Assembly (NCBI GenBank): GCA_964635295.1
Contig: CAZWOB010000032.1
Location: 1 to 24,282, forward strand
From: Waddlia sp964635295
Lineage (GTDB): Bacteria; Chlamydiota; Chlamydiia; Chlamydiales; Waddliaceae
Reading direction: 5' to 3'
DNA: 24,282 nucleotides
Positions 1-7,686 of this stretch are shown here, piece by piece. The translations under genes were made by a program, and so were the position numbers. Positions within the stretch are counted from its first letter, which is position 1. The number at the start of each line of letters is the position of its first letter. The notes under the pieces were generated by a model, which saw only the letters and a program-made list of their open reading frames with translations, made no database searches and was not told the DNA's origin.

Positions 1-2
1 AT

Positions 3-95
3 TTTGATTTTCAACCTTCTAAAGCACTTTAGAGGGAATTAGGCAACACACCCGTCTTTCGACCAGGTACCCAATCTCCAGATGATGAATCATAA
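3..95 (+). pseudogene. possible C-terminal end of an upstream gene with an in-frame amber codon
   Basis: Frame 3 from the left edge reads FDFQPSKAL, then TAG at 30-32, then a protein-like stretch (RELGNTPVFRPGTQSPDDES) to a TAA at 93-95. Composition is more gene-like than the very AT-rich DNA at 95-185. Either the upstream gene ends at the TAG and the rest is chance or remnant, or the tail has been cut by a point mutation. The stop lies in a small palindrome, CTAAAG-CA-CTTTAG, at 19-32. The reverse strand also has an open stretch here without an ATG, so the strand is not certain. Nothing more can be said from 95 bases. Confidence 0.25.
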
Positions 96-191
96 ATAAA
101 ATAAGCAATTTTTTGATATTTATTTTTTCTAATATCATTTATTGTTAATAAAATATTAATATAATTTTGTTAATATTGATTTTTATTGAAA

Positions 192-1268
192 ATGATGGAT
201 AATATGAAGATAAGCAATCGATTGAAAAATCTTGAAGATTTTGGATCTTTTTTTGCTATAGGTGTTCCAACTGCGGCCATTGCTACCGGTTATGGAGTCA
301 TTGCCACGGCCCTATCGATTCTTTCTCTTGGGCAATGCAAATCTTTCAATGATGGAACTCGCTATACAAAGTATGCAGGCTGCGTGATACCTGGCACACT
401 CGAAAGAGCGCTCAGAGTGATCAACCCTAAGGCTAAGTTCAAAGGGAAGTCAAAAAGACAGGTCGTCCAATTGGGTTATCTCACAGAACGCGCGGCGCTT
501 CCAATCTTCAAGCAAGCACGCAAGTTTTCTCAATGCGAAGGTTCATTTATTAAAAGACACATTTTCTCACGTCTAACACATGCAGCTTACCCTCTTACTG
601 CAACTGTTACCAGGGTCGCTGATTTTGGATTTGGTCTGCTCGTATCGTTTTTTTCGCTACTCACTTTCGGAACGTATTCAAAAGTTAACGGAATAGCTTT
701 GCGACAGCTGTCTATTTTTTCTATTGTTGATGATGTTTGCTTAGGTGTTCGTGGTTTGATCAACCCCCATCAGCAGCCCGAGCTTCGGCTTGAAGGAATT
801 TCAAACCCACCCGATGAAGTTTTGCGCTACTGTTATGATAGTGAAAAGTCTGGACAATACACCTATCTTACCAGAAAATTTCAGAAGCGTGTGAATGTTG
901 TTCCACAAGGAAAAATCGAGGGTTACGAAATCCCGAGCTATGACGAATTCAACCAGAAGGTTGATGGAAAGAATAAATTATTTTTCTGGGATCTTACTCG
1001 TGGTAGACTCCCTACTCAACTGATAAATTTAAGAGAAAACGTATCCCGGAACAGTTCAGTTTTCAACAAATTCGTCGAAAGACATTTGGGACCTGAGAAA
1101 AAGGATAAGTGCAGACTTTGTCTCATTGGAGTTCCACAAGGTCTTGAAGTTGTCAAGAGATCGGATAATTTCAAGGCAATAGCACCTCATTTCAGCTCAC
1201 CTTACTATTATATGTCTAATTACAGCTCAGACGAACCTCACATTGAAGAATTTACGTTAGAATCTTAA
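192..1268 (+). CDS. hypothetical protein with two hydrophobic segments (possible inclusion-membrane protein)
   Basis: A 358-residue protein of unknown function. ATG at 192 is preferred over the in-frame TTG at 186; further ATGs follow at 195 and 204, and no clear Shine-Dalgarno sequence separates them. Two long hydrophobic stretches, about residues 16-48 and 131-161, are rich in Ala, Gly, Phe and Leu and each could form one or two membrane passes. The C-terminal half is soluble and basic to neutral, with a CRLC pair near residue 309. There is no cleavable signal peptide. Paired hydrophobic lobes without a signal peptide fit chlamydial Inc-type or other type III-secreted membrane proteins, but I recognise no named family. 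The upstream 100 bases are extremely AT-rich and probably hold its promoter. Confidence 0.8.
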   Translation: MMDNMKISNRLKNLEDFGSFFAIGVPTAAIATGYGVIATALSILSLGQCKSFNDGTRYTKYAGCVIPGTLERALRVINPKAKFKGKSKRQVVQLGYLTERAALPIFKQARKFSQCEGSFIKRHIFSRLTHAAYPLTATVTRVADFGFGLLVSFFSLLTFGTYSKVNGIALRQLSIFSIVDDVCLGVRGLINPHQQPELRLEGISNPPDEVLRYCYDSEKSGQYTYLTRKFQKRVNVVPQGKIEGYEIPSYDEFNQKVDGKNKLFFWDLTRGRLPTQLINLRENVSRNSSVFNKFVERHLGPEKKDKCRLCLIGVPQGLEVVKRSDNFKAIAPHFSSPYYYMSNYSSDEPHIEEFTLES

Positions 1269-1287
1269 AGTTGGGATTGCGTCTCTG

Positions 1288-1318
1288 CCAGAATTCCCAC
1301 TAAAAATGGGAATTCTGG
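1288..1318. repeat. perfect 12-bp inverted repeat upstream of abiE (operator or terminator)
   Basis: CCAGAATTCCCA at 1288-1299 is the exact reverse complement of TGGGAATTCTGG at 1307-1318, with a 7-base loop. It lies 20 bases after the stop of the preceding gene but has no T tract on the plus side, so it is a poor intrinsic terminator. The same half-site, GGAATTCTGG, recurs at 1361-1370 directly after a promoter. Known AbiEi antitoxins bind inverted repeats upstream of their own operon, so an operator is the better reading. Confidence 0.6.
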
Positions 1319-1329
1319 TTGAAATAATA

Positions 1330-1370
1330 TTGATATTTACTTAAATTACCATTTAAAATAGGAATTCTGG
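1330..1370 (+). promoter_or_regulatory. abiE promoter with operator half-site over the transcription start
   Basis: TTGATA at 1330-1335, an 18-base spacer, and TAAAAT at 1354-1359 form a plausible sigma-70/sigma-66 type promoter. GGAATTCTGG at 1361-1370 starts at the expected transcription start and repeats an arm of the inverted repeat at 1288-1318. TTACCA (1346-1351) and TGGTAA (1368-1373) make a second, looser dyad around the -10 box. The strong ribosome site AGGAGG at 1384-1389 precedes the ATG at 1393. The arrangement suggests autorepression by the downstream AbiEi-like protein; this is inferred, not shown. Confidence 0.5.
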
Positions 1371-1392
1371 TAAAGTTTGAATCAGGAGGGAT

Positions 1393-2028
1393 ATGAAAAA
1401 TATATTACATTCCATTGAAACACCCTATATAGATGCTCAGACGCTACTTCAGTTTTTAGACAACTACAAAAAACCCAGAGAAGCCATTTTAAGAATGGTG
1501 AAAAATGAAGAGTTGATCCGACTGAAAAACGGATTTTATCTGATTAGCGACAAAATTACGCATGGGAAATCCAGGGTTGTCCCATTTGAACAGGTAGCCA
1601 ACCTGCTTTATGGCCCATCATATGTTAGTATGGAATGGGCCCTCTCCTTTTACGGAATGATTCCTGAGAGGGTGCATACTGTCACGAGCATGACATTAGG
1701 GAGAAATAAAGAGTATCACACTCCTGTAGGAGATTTTTCATACTCCAATTTATCTCCCCGAAGTTACTCTATAGGGATCACGCAAAAAAAATCTCCAGAC
1801 TCAACAGGGGGTTTTTTAATAGCCAGTCCAGAAAAAGCAATGGCTGATATGGTTTATAAGACATGCAAAAACTTGGATAAAGATCAGCTAAAAGATGAAT
1901 TATTGGAATCAAAACGGATCGATCGCGAATGCTTTCACGGACTAAATAAAGACTTATTGAAAGACATTGTTATATCTTATCGTTCTAAGCACGTCAATTA
2001 TTTAGCAGATTTAGTAGGGGTATTATGA
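1393..2028 (+). CDS. abiEi: AbiEi-type antitoxin, transcriptional autorepressor of a type IV toxin-antitoxin pair
   Basis: 211 residues. The N-terminal ~60 residues have a winged-helix pattern ending in RLKNGFYLIS, as in AbiEi and related antitoxins. The middle holds the family-typical stretch GPSYVSMEWALSFYG with IPERVHTVTSMTLGR, followed by an Ala-Asp-rich SPEKAMADMVY segment near 155-165. In the AbiE family this protein represses its own operon and counteracts the nucleotidyltransferase toxin without binding it. A strong AGGAGG site fixes the start. Its stop overlaps the toxin start as ATGA (2025-2028), so the two are translationally coupled. Family assignment is firm; whether it acts in phage defence or only in plasmid or island maintenance here is not known. 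Confidence 0.85.
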   Translation: MKNILHSIETPYIDAQTLLQFLDNYKKPREAILRMVKNEELIRLKNGFYLISDKITHGKSRVVPFEQVANLLYGPSYVSMEWALSFYGMIPERVHTVTSMTLGRNKEYHTPVGDFSYSNLSPRSYSIGITQKKSPDSTGGFLIASPEKAMADMVYKTCKNLDKDQLKDELLESKRIDRECFHGLNKDLLKDIVISYRSKHVNYLADLVGVL

Positions 2029-2903
2029 ATTTCGATTCAAGCATTATAAAAATGCTTAACAACTTTCCGGATGCCATGCCTCAAATTGATAAATTGAGGG
2101 AGATTTTACAACAAACTGCCCTTTTAGGATTGGCCCGTCACCAATTTTTCCAACACGCTGCTTTTTACGGTGGAACAGCATTACGTATTTTATATGGACT
2201 AGATCGATATAGTGAAGACCTTGATTTTTCTCTCATCAAACCTGATAAGGATTTTAACTTTACTCCGTTTCTTAGTGGAATGCACCAGGAATTATTATCA
2301 ATGGGTTTTGAACTTGATATCGATCTGCGAGATAAAAATGCAGACTCAGGAATTTGGTCTGCGTTCTTGAAAGGAAATACCCTTTCGATGTTGTTGTCTA
2401 TCCATCAAATAAACAGATTAAAGGGTATCCATCCGGATCAGAAAATTCAGATCAAACTCGAAATTGATACCGATCCTCCTCTTAAGCACTTACCACTGGA
2501 AAGTAAATTGGTCAAAAACCCAGTCCCCTTTTATGTTTCTACCTATGCGCCAGTCGATCTTTTCGCGGGTAAAATGCATGCAGCTCTTTGCCGGAACTGG
2601 AAAAATCGGATCAAGGGGCGAGATTGGTATGATGTGATCTGGTACATACAAAGCGGGATCCCGGTAAATTTAGTTCATCTAAGAGAACGGATGAGACAAA
2701 CTCAGCATTTGGCTCCCGAAGAGAAGTTTGGGGAAAGCGAATTATTGGAAAGAGTTCACGCAAAAATTGATGAGATTGATTGGGAATTAGCCAAGTCTGA
2801 TATTACTGTGTTTATTCCGGACAAGCACAAATTATCCATTTGGTCATCTCAGTTTTTCCACGATCTTATAGGTCATCTACAAGTTGTTGATGATCTCAAA
2901 TAA
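2025..2903 (+). CDS. abiEii: AbiEii-type nucleotidyltransferase toxin
   Basis: 292 residues, the usual length for this family. It carries the nucleotidyltransferase core: FYGGTALR at 47-54, then the metal-binding pattern DRYSEDLDF at 60-68, which holds the acidic pair at Asp65 and Asp67. A further acidic strand (KLEID at 144-148), the Lys of LFAGKMHA (Lys183) and GRDWYD at 198-203 complete the DUF1814/AbiEii signature. All key residues are present, so it looks active. Family members transfer nucleotides to tRNA or other targets and stop growth. It overlaps abiEi by 4 bases. In an intracellular bacterium such a module more likely stabilises the surrounding accessory region than blocks phage, though either is possible. 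Confidence 0.88.
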   Translation: MNFDSSIIKMLNNFPDAMPQIDKLREILQQTALLGLARHQFFQHAAFYGGTALRILYGLDRYSEDLDFSLIKPDKDFNFTPFLSGMHQELLSMGFELDIDLRDKNADSGIWSAFLKGNTLSMLLSIHQINRLKGIHPDQKIQIKLEIDTDPPLKHLPLESKLVKNPVPFYVSTYAPVDLFAGKMHAALCRNWKNRIKGRDWYDVIWYIQSGIPVNLVHLRERMRQTQHLAPEEKFGESELLERVHAKIDEIDWELAKSDITVFIPDKHKLSIWSSQFFHDLIGHLQVVDDLK

Positions 2904-2930
2904 GAGAAAATCAAAGTCAGAAGTCAGGAA

Positions 2931-2965
2931 ATAAAAAACACAGAGGAGCAGTGCACCTCTGTGTT
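2931..2965 (-). terminator. rho-independent terminator of the kinase/pseudo-lipase operon
   Basis: AACACAGAGG (2937-2946) and CCTCTGTGTT (2956-2965) form a perfect 10-bp stem with a 9-base loop. Read on the minus strand, the stem is followed directly by a T-rich tract (2931-2938). It sits 20 bases after the stop of the minus-strand gene ending at 2985. It may also slow plus-strand transcription leaving abiEii. Confidence 0.85.
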
Positions 2966-2984
2966 GTATTTGTAGACTTAACGA

Positions 2985-4958
2985 CTAGTCTTGTGACCCG
3001 CTGCTGCCAGAAGAGTCGTCAGATGAACCGCTTTGCCCTCCTTTATAGTCATCAACAATGACAAAACCGTCATCAACACCTGTCATGGTAATGCTTGCTG
3101 GGGATACAGAAGGTAAAGCATCGCGTTCGTCTTTAATTGGCTTGACGCTCTCAATGAGTCCATACGCACGATCTGTGCGCTCATAAACAGTGCGCATGGT
3201 GCGGTGCATAAATACTCCTGTATCTAACATCGCAAGGTAGGCTTTTCTGTGATCTCCTGCGGCCGCTTCCGATAAAAAGACCGCTCCATGAGGAACCGGA
3301 AAAGTGGTAAATGCTGTATTGTCATAACGCATTCCCAATGGACCCGTAACCCCTAAGTTGCGGATATTGGGATCGCCAGCCATCGCAAAGTTCACACACT
3401 TGAACCCAGGCATTTCGGTCATTGCACGTCCCATCGAAGCAGAAGCTGCTTCATCGAGGAATGGAGGAACTCCTGTACCGACAACTGTTACATCCTGATC
3501 TTTATGGGCGCGTTTGTATTCTTGTCCCAGCAACTGCGCTGTCGCGCCATCCAGTCCATATCCCATGAATTTGATCGATTTGAACTGCCCGATTTCAGAC
3601 TTGCTGCTGCTCATGATTGCCAACATGGCGGCTCTGGCTTGTTCTGCGTTGTCTAATGCTTGCTGGTGGACCATTCCCTCTAAATCAAAGGAAGTTCCCC
3701 TGCCGCCAATAAACGCAAATGCGTTAAACTTCTTACGATCCCAAAACGCGTTGTTCCCATCAAAAATCATAACGAGTTCATCAGAGGGCGTTTTGAAAAC
3801 ATTGACGCCGTCTTTCTTAGAAATAAACGTCCAGTCATGCTTTGCATGCACAAGCTCTGGATTTAAATGATATGTGATGAAAGGCCTTAATAAAGGGTCG
3901 ATTTCTTTAAGCAGAGCTGAACCTTCAGCCTGACAGTAGAAGTCGCTGAATTTCTTATCTCGCAAGACATTGCTCAAAATCCCATAGGTAAAAAGAAGAT
4001 CTTCTTTACCATGCTCATTCAGTGTCACTCTAAGTCCTTTTGCATCGGACCTTTGCTCCAAGGTTATGTACATCAGGTCGTGAAGTTCTGCCAATTGTCG
4101 GAATACCTGGTGGCTGACTGCAGGCGCTTCATCAATATGGGTCAGATAGTTAGTCATCATTTGACCAACCAAGGCGATACCGTAGAGCAGTTCCTGTTCA
4201 TTCATCATTGCTGGTATACCCGTTTCCGATGCATCTCTAAAGGAAGCGACAATCGGCCGCAATGCGTCAAATACTGCTTTTTGATTAGGCTGCTCGCGTG
4301 TCTGCACCAACAACCATTGGCCGCCTTCCCTTTTCAAAATTCCATTTGGAGAGGTTTTCACCATCTCTTGCATCTGTCCAAAACTCGGATACTTAAAAAG
4401 AGGGCCTGTCTCGGCAAATGCAATTTGAGAGACCTGTTGGAAAAAGTTAACGACGTTCAGATAATCCCTTGATGCTCCTGCGCGTATCAAACGCTGTTGA
4501 AGCATTTGCAGCTTTCCGTTTTCAAAGTCCGTACATTCATTTAAACCGTTGGCCAGACTAATCGCATCCGTCCATTGAAGTACCCTCGCTAAAAACAGCT
4601 GTTTAGCTTTTACATCGACACCATCAAGAGCATTCGGTTGTTTCAACAGGGCATCCAGACTGCAAAGTGCTTTATTCGCTTCAGTGACAAATGCTGGATT
4701 AAGGTAGGAAGTTAAATAGAGCGTATAACCGCTGCGTACCGTTTGATCGATTTTCTGGCTTGCTGCCATTAATTCCATTTGTTCGCCGAAAACTTCCATT
4801 AATTCAGGGCAAATCACGGCATATTGACGCCCTCCTGTTTCGGCAATAAAACTCACTGGTGCACGACTTTCGCTTTGAACAAGGCTTAACGGTCCTACTA
4901 TACTTCTTGAAAGGTCTTCTTGCCTCTCTCCTGTACTTGATGTTGCGTATGCTGACAT
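2985..4958 (-). CDS. class-3-lipase-like protein lacking the nucleophile serine (probable effector)
   Basis: 657 residues, no signal peptide. The first ~380 residues are helical and unrecognised. From about 395 the sequence follows the class 3 (fungal-type) lipase pattern: a strand ending in GRGT (419-422) where lipases have xRGT, a helix, then KFMGYGLDGATAQLLG (463-478) at the place of the nucleophile elbow GHSLGGALA. Here Ser is Gly468 and His is Tyr467. Candidate later triad positions are Asp529 in AMAGDP and His570. The domain is therefore probably a binding or scaffold module rather than a lipase. The C-terminal 18 residues are almost only Ser, Gly and Asp. A strong AAAGGAG-type site at 4968-4974 precedes the ATG. 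Only 31 bases separate it from the kinase gene upstream, so they are co-transcribed. Lipase homology is inferred from motif order. Confidence 0.65.
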   Translation of the reverse strand: MSAYATSSTGERQEDLSRSIVGPLSLVQSESRAPVSFIAETGGRQYAVICPELMEVFGEQMELMAASQKIDQTVRSGYTLYLTSYLNPAFVTEANKALCSLDALLKQPNALDGVDVKAKQLFLARVLQWTDAISLANGLNECTDFENGKLQMLQQRLIRAGASRDYLNVVNFFQQVSQIAFAETGPLFKYPSFGQMQEMVKTSPNGILKREGGQWLLVQTREQPNQKAVFDALRPIVASFRDASETGIPAMMNEQELLYGIALVGQMMTNYLTHIDEAPAVSHQVFRQLAELHDLMYITLEQRSDAKGLRVTLNEHGKEDLLFTYGILSNVLRDKKFSDFYCQAEGSALLKEIDPLLRPFITYHLNPELVHAKHDWTFISKKDGVNVFKTPSDELVMIFDGNNAFWDRKKFNAFAFIGGRGTSFDLEGMVHQQALDNAEQARAAMLAIMSSSKSEIGQFKSIKFMGYGLDGATAQLLGQEYKRAHKDQDVTVVGTGVPPFLDEAASASMGRAMTEMPGFKCVNFAMAGDPNIRNLGVTGPLGMRYDNTAFTTFPVPHGAVFLSEAAAGDHRKAYLAMLDTGVFMHRTMRTVYERTDRAYGLIESVKPIKDERDALPSVSPASITMTGVDDGFVIVDDYKGGQSGSSDDSSGSSGSQD

Positions 4959-4989
4959 TATGATTAACTCCTTTTGTTTTTAACTCTTA

Positions 4990-7560
4990 TTATTCGGCAA
5001 TTCTCAGATATCTGGCGTAATCATTATCGGTCTGAATCATTGCCAATTGAACGGGCGTTTCAATAACGCCGCTTGCGACTCGCCGCAGCAAGCGTACCCG
5101 TTCCATTTGTCGCAGCCTCATTTTTTCTGAGAAGAATCCCTGTCTCATTGCGCTGCTATGGATAAATTGTTCCACTCTTTCTTCCGTTATATGCCTTGTG
5201 ATAAAAGCACATACTTCAGGAAGGAAAGGACGTTTTGTAATATTATAAGACGCTGACGCGGCCAGGTTCCCCCTGGAACCAAAATAACCGGGGTTATATT
5301 CAGGAAAGCTGTTTCCCGCATCGATCATCGAAATTTGTTCGACCCTTTCGCCCGTCCCTTTGACAAAAACATTGTCATCGTGAGGATCGAGGTTGCCGAT
5401 TAACTTGTTCCAGATCTCTTTCATCTGCCACATCAACACCTCTTCTTTGGTGTAATCATCGCGGCTGTCGAAATCCTCTTTAATTTCGGACAATTCCTTG
5501 TAGCCATCGAGAAACGCGATAAAAGCGCCCTCTTCGCCACCAAAGTTTGCCATGATCGCTTCAGGCGCCATGTTTCCAAAACCTAAGAATCTTGAAAGAT
5601 CACCAGCGATCACTTCTGCTTCTTCCTGCACCATTCGACGACCGCTTAACAAGCGGGCCTGGCCAAAATACTGTTTCATTTTTTCAACGAAATCAAATAT
5701 CCCAAGATCGTGCGGTGCCTTGAAAACTCCAACAGGACGCCCTTCAAATGTTTTGATGAATACTGCCCCGTTTGCCCCACCTTCAGTCCGAACAATCCCA
5801 TAATTAAAACTGGTCGCCAATTCGGCTTTTGCTAAATCAATTTCAAGCTGCTGTTCTCTGTTCGGAGCTGCTATTTTGAGCAGTTCATCAAGTCTGGGCG
5901 ACAGGATCCGTTGCAGCTGCATTTTGCCGTTTAAGTAAAAAGGAAGATCAAAATGCCTTGCGGCTTTTAACTTGTTGAAAAAGACGCGAATGCCTGTCTT
6001 TTGTTCTTCAGACAGTTCAATTCCTGAATTGGAAAGATCAACACAGTACTGGACAGCTTCACCCAAACTAACTGGTGGCTCATTCCAAACTGTCGTTGAT
6101 TCATCGATATAGTAGAGTAAACGGTTGCGGCCATTTTGATTACCTAATGCAGGAAACCTGCTTTGGTCAATCAAAACATCTGAAGCGTTCGAGGAGGTTG
6201 AAGCATAAGCCTGCGCGGCAAGCTCTTGTAATGATTGCGTATGTTTGCCGGCCGGTTTTGAAACCGCTCGCTCTTCACTCGAAGAAGCCGTCGGATAAAT
6301 TGATAGTCCTTGTTGCGGCGCAGGTAATGTGATCACCGGTTGCTTACTTGAGCTTGGCGCTGGTAAGGCAAGAGCTTCTCTGGCAATTGGATCGAGTCGT
6401 TGAGCGTCTGCAACGGTCAATAGAAGCTGGCCAAATTGACCGGATTCGATTGCTCGGTTTCCGTTTAGAGAGATCTGGACCATCGGTCCATCTGATAAGC
6501 CAATCGCAAACGAACCTTCACGACGCGCTCTTTCAAGAATTCTCCCAAGATCGATATTAAATTGAAAAACGCGTTCATCAGAGGGAGGTGTTGGAGAACG
6601 AAAAGGGTTGTCCAGACGCACAAGTTCACTGCCGATCTGAAATTGGTAGTGCTCTGAACCTAAAACTGTTTGATTTTGCGCGCAAAACCGGCAAGAACAT
6701 GCTCCATGGCCAGAGTTCGTAGAAACAAGTGCCTGGCTATTTTCCTTACTCATCAACGCTTGAACTTGGTGAACAGTATGTTGCTGAAGCGCTTCACCGT
6801 CGATTGCTCTTCCATATCCAGGATTTTGCAGTCGGAGGACCATATTCTCCCCTACTTGCATGTCATAGTAAGGCTGTTCAGCAGCTACTTTCATTATCTC
6901 TGCAAATGACTGTCGAAAAATCGCCATTGCTTGTCTATCTGGCTGTGCATTCTCAAATAAAGGATTCTGTAGCCAGTACTCCGCATTTCCAATCCTGAAA
7001 ATCAGTTGCGGGGTTTGCATGAGCCTTGCACGTATTGAAACCGGTGTCATCGGTTCGAGACTTGGTGAACCCGATTGCAAAGGATGTCTGATCCGCGGCT
7101 GTGGTAATGAAAATGGGATAAGAGCGGCTGAGGAAGTTGTCACTGGGTGTGAAACTAAAGGCTGTTCAGGATCCGGATCCTGAACAGTTGACTGAGACAT
7201 GGCAAGAGGAGGTCCTCCCGCTGCTTGATCGTCATCGTCATCGTCACCACCAACTAATGAATCTAATATTGAGGGTTGATCAGAGTTTGCTTCATGACTA
7301 TCCGTTGTGAGATCCTCATTTTGCGGATCGGAACCGCCAAAAATTGCCTGATAGGCGCGATAGATCCAATGACCGACCCATCGGACCGCCCGAACGACGT
7401 AATTCCCTAGAGATTTCGCCCCACTCGCAATTGATTGCCCAAATCGGGAAAGGGCGGATTGAGAAACTCTGCTATCTAGATCCTCTTCAGTCCTTATTTC
7501 ATCAACTGAACCAAGACGTTGTGGATATTCTGAATTGTGTCTTGCTTGTACAGCGCTCAT
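4990..7560 (-). CDS. putative phosphatidylinositol 4-kinase (type II)-like effector kinase
   Basis: 856 residues. The C-terminal domain (about 590-800) follows the type II PI4-kinase order: a glycine loop GGANGAVFIK (594-603), the ATP-binding lysine in VGVFKA (Lys614), FLDGYKE (683-689), the catalytic loop NLDPHDDN (723-730; Asp725 and Asn730 with the same spacing as DRGNDN in human PI4KII), and the metal-binding Asp747 in MIDAGNSFP. All catalytic residues are present. The N-terminus has an amphipathic Trp/Arg/Tyr-rich helix (about 51-75) that could bind membrane, a run of seven acidic residues near 105-111, a Pro/Ser-rich linker, two copies of a ~73-residue module (185-258 and 304-376), and CSCRFC at 288-293. 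No signal peptide. It is first gene of the operon with the pseudo-lipase. Substrate could be a lipid or a protein; the PI4K-like fold is more certain than the substrate. Confidence 0.75.
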   Translation of the reverse strand: MSAVQARHNSEYPQRLGSVDEIRTEEDLDSRVSQSALSRFGQSIASGAKSLGNYVVRAVRWVGHWIYRAYQAIFGGSDPQNEDLTTDSHEANSDQPSILDSLVGGDDDDDDQAAGGPPLAMSQSTVQDPDPEQPLVSHPVTTSSAALIPFSLPQPRIRHPLQSGSPSLEPMTPVSIRARLMQTPQLIFRIGNAEYWLQNPLFENAQPDRQAMAIFRQSFAEIMKVAAEQPYYDMQVGENMVLRLQNPGYGRAIDGEALQQHTVHQVQALMSKENSQALVSTNSGHGACSCRFCAQNQTVLGSEHYQFQIGSELVRLDNPFRSPTPPSDERVFQFNIDLGRILERARREGSFAIGLSDGPMVQISLNGNRAIESGQFGQLLLTVADAQRLDPIAREALALPAPSSSKQPVITLPAPQQGLSIYPTASSSEERAVSKPAGKHTQSLQELAAQAYASTSSNASDVLIDQSRFPALGNQNGRNRLLYYIDESTTVWNEPPVSLGEAVQYCVDLSNSGIELSEEQKTGIRVFFNKLKAARHFDLPFYLNGKMQLQRILSPRLDELLKIAAPNREQQLEIDLAKAELATSFNYGIVRTEGGANGAVFIKTFEGRPVGVFKAPHDLGIFDFVEKMKQYFGQARLLSGRRMVQEEAEVIAGDLSRFLGFGNMAPEAIMANFGGEEGAFIAFLDGYKELSEIKEDFDSRDDYTKEEVLMWQMKEIWNKLIGNLDPHDDNVFVKGTGERVEQISMIDAGNSFPEYNPGYFGSRGNLAASASYNITKRPFLPEVCAFITRHITEERVEQFIHSSAMRQGFFSEKMRLRQMERVRLLRRVASGVIETPVQLAMIQTDNDYARYLRIAE

Positions 7561-7596
7561 GATATTCTTTGTTAGTATTAAATATTTATGCTTAAT

Positions 7597-7602
7597 ATTA
7601 TA
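7597..7602 (-). promoter_or_regulatory. candidate -10 box for the kinase operon
   Basis: A perfect TATAAT on the minus strand lies about 37 bases before the kinase start codon. No convincing -35 hexamer is found at 16-18 bases, and no clear Shine-Dalgarno sequence precedes the ATG, so this is tentative. Confidence 0.35.
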
Positions 7603-7647
7603 ACTAAGAAAGGTTAAGAACGAGTAAAGAATAGGTTAAAATAGAGT

Positions 7648-7677
7648 GAAAAAGAGGGGGAAAACCCCCTCTTTTTC
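7648..7677 (-). terminator. terminator after CPAF
   Basis: GAAAAAGAGGGGG (7648-7660) and CCCCCTCTTTTTC (7665-7677) pair perfectly over 13 bp with an AAAA loop. The poly-T part lies inside the stem arm, so it can act in either direction. It sits 9 bases beyond the CPAF stop codon and separates CPAF from the kinase operon. Confidence 0.85.
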
Positions 7678-7686
7678 AGGTGGAAA

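Noticed and set aside
34..170. Open minus-strand stretch at the left edge (about 45 codons)
   Set aside because: No ATG or ribosome site, AT-rich for most of its length, and closed by stops; too weak to call a gene.
1288..1318. Inverted repeat as an intrinsic terminator of the first gene
   Set aside because: No T tract follows on the plus strand, and the repeated half-site at the abiE promoter favours an operator, although read-through blocking cannot be excluded.
3555..3557. Active lipase call for the gene at 2985-4958
   Set aside because: The codon at the nucleophile position is GGA (Gly), so catalysis by the usual triad is not expected.
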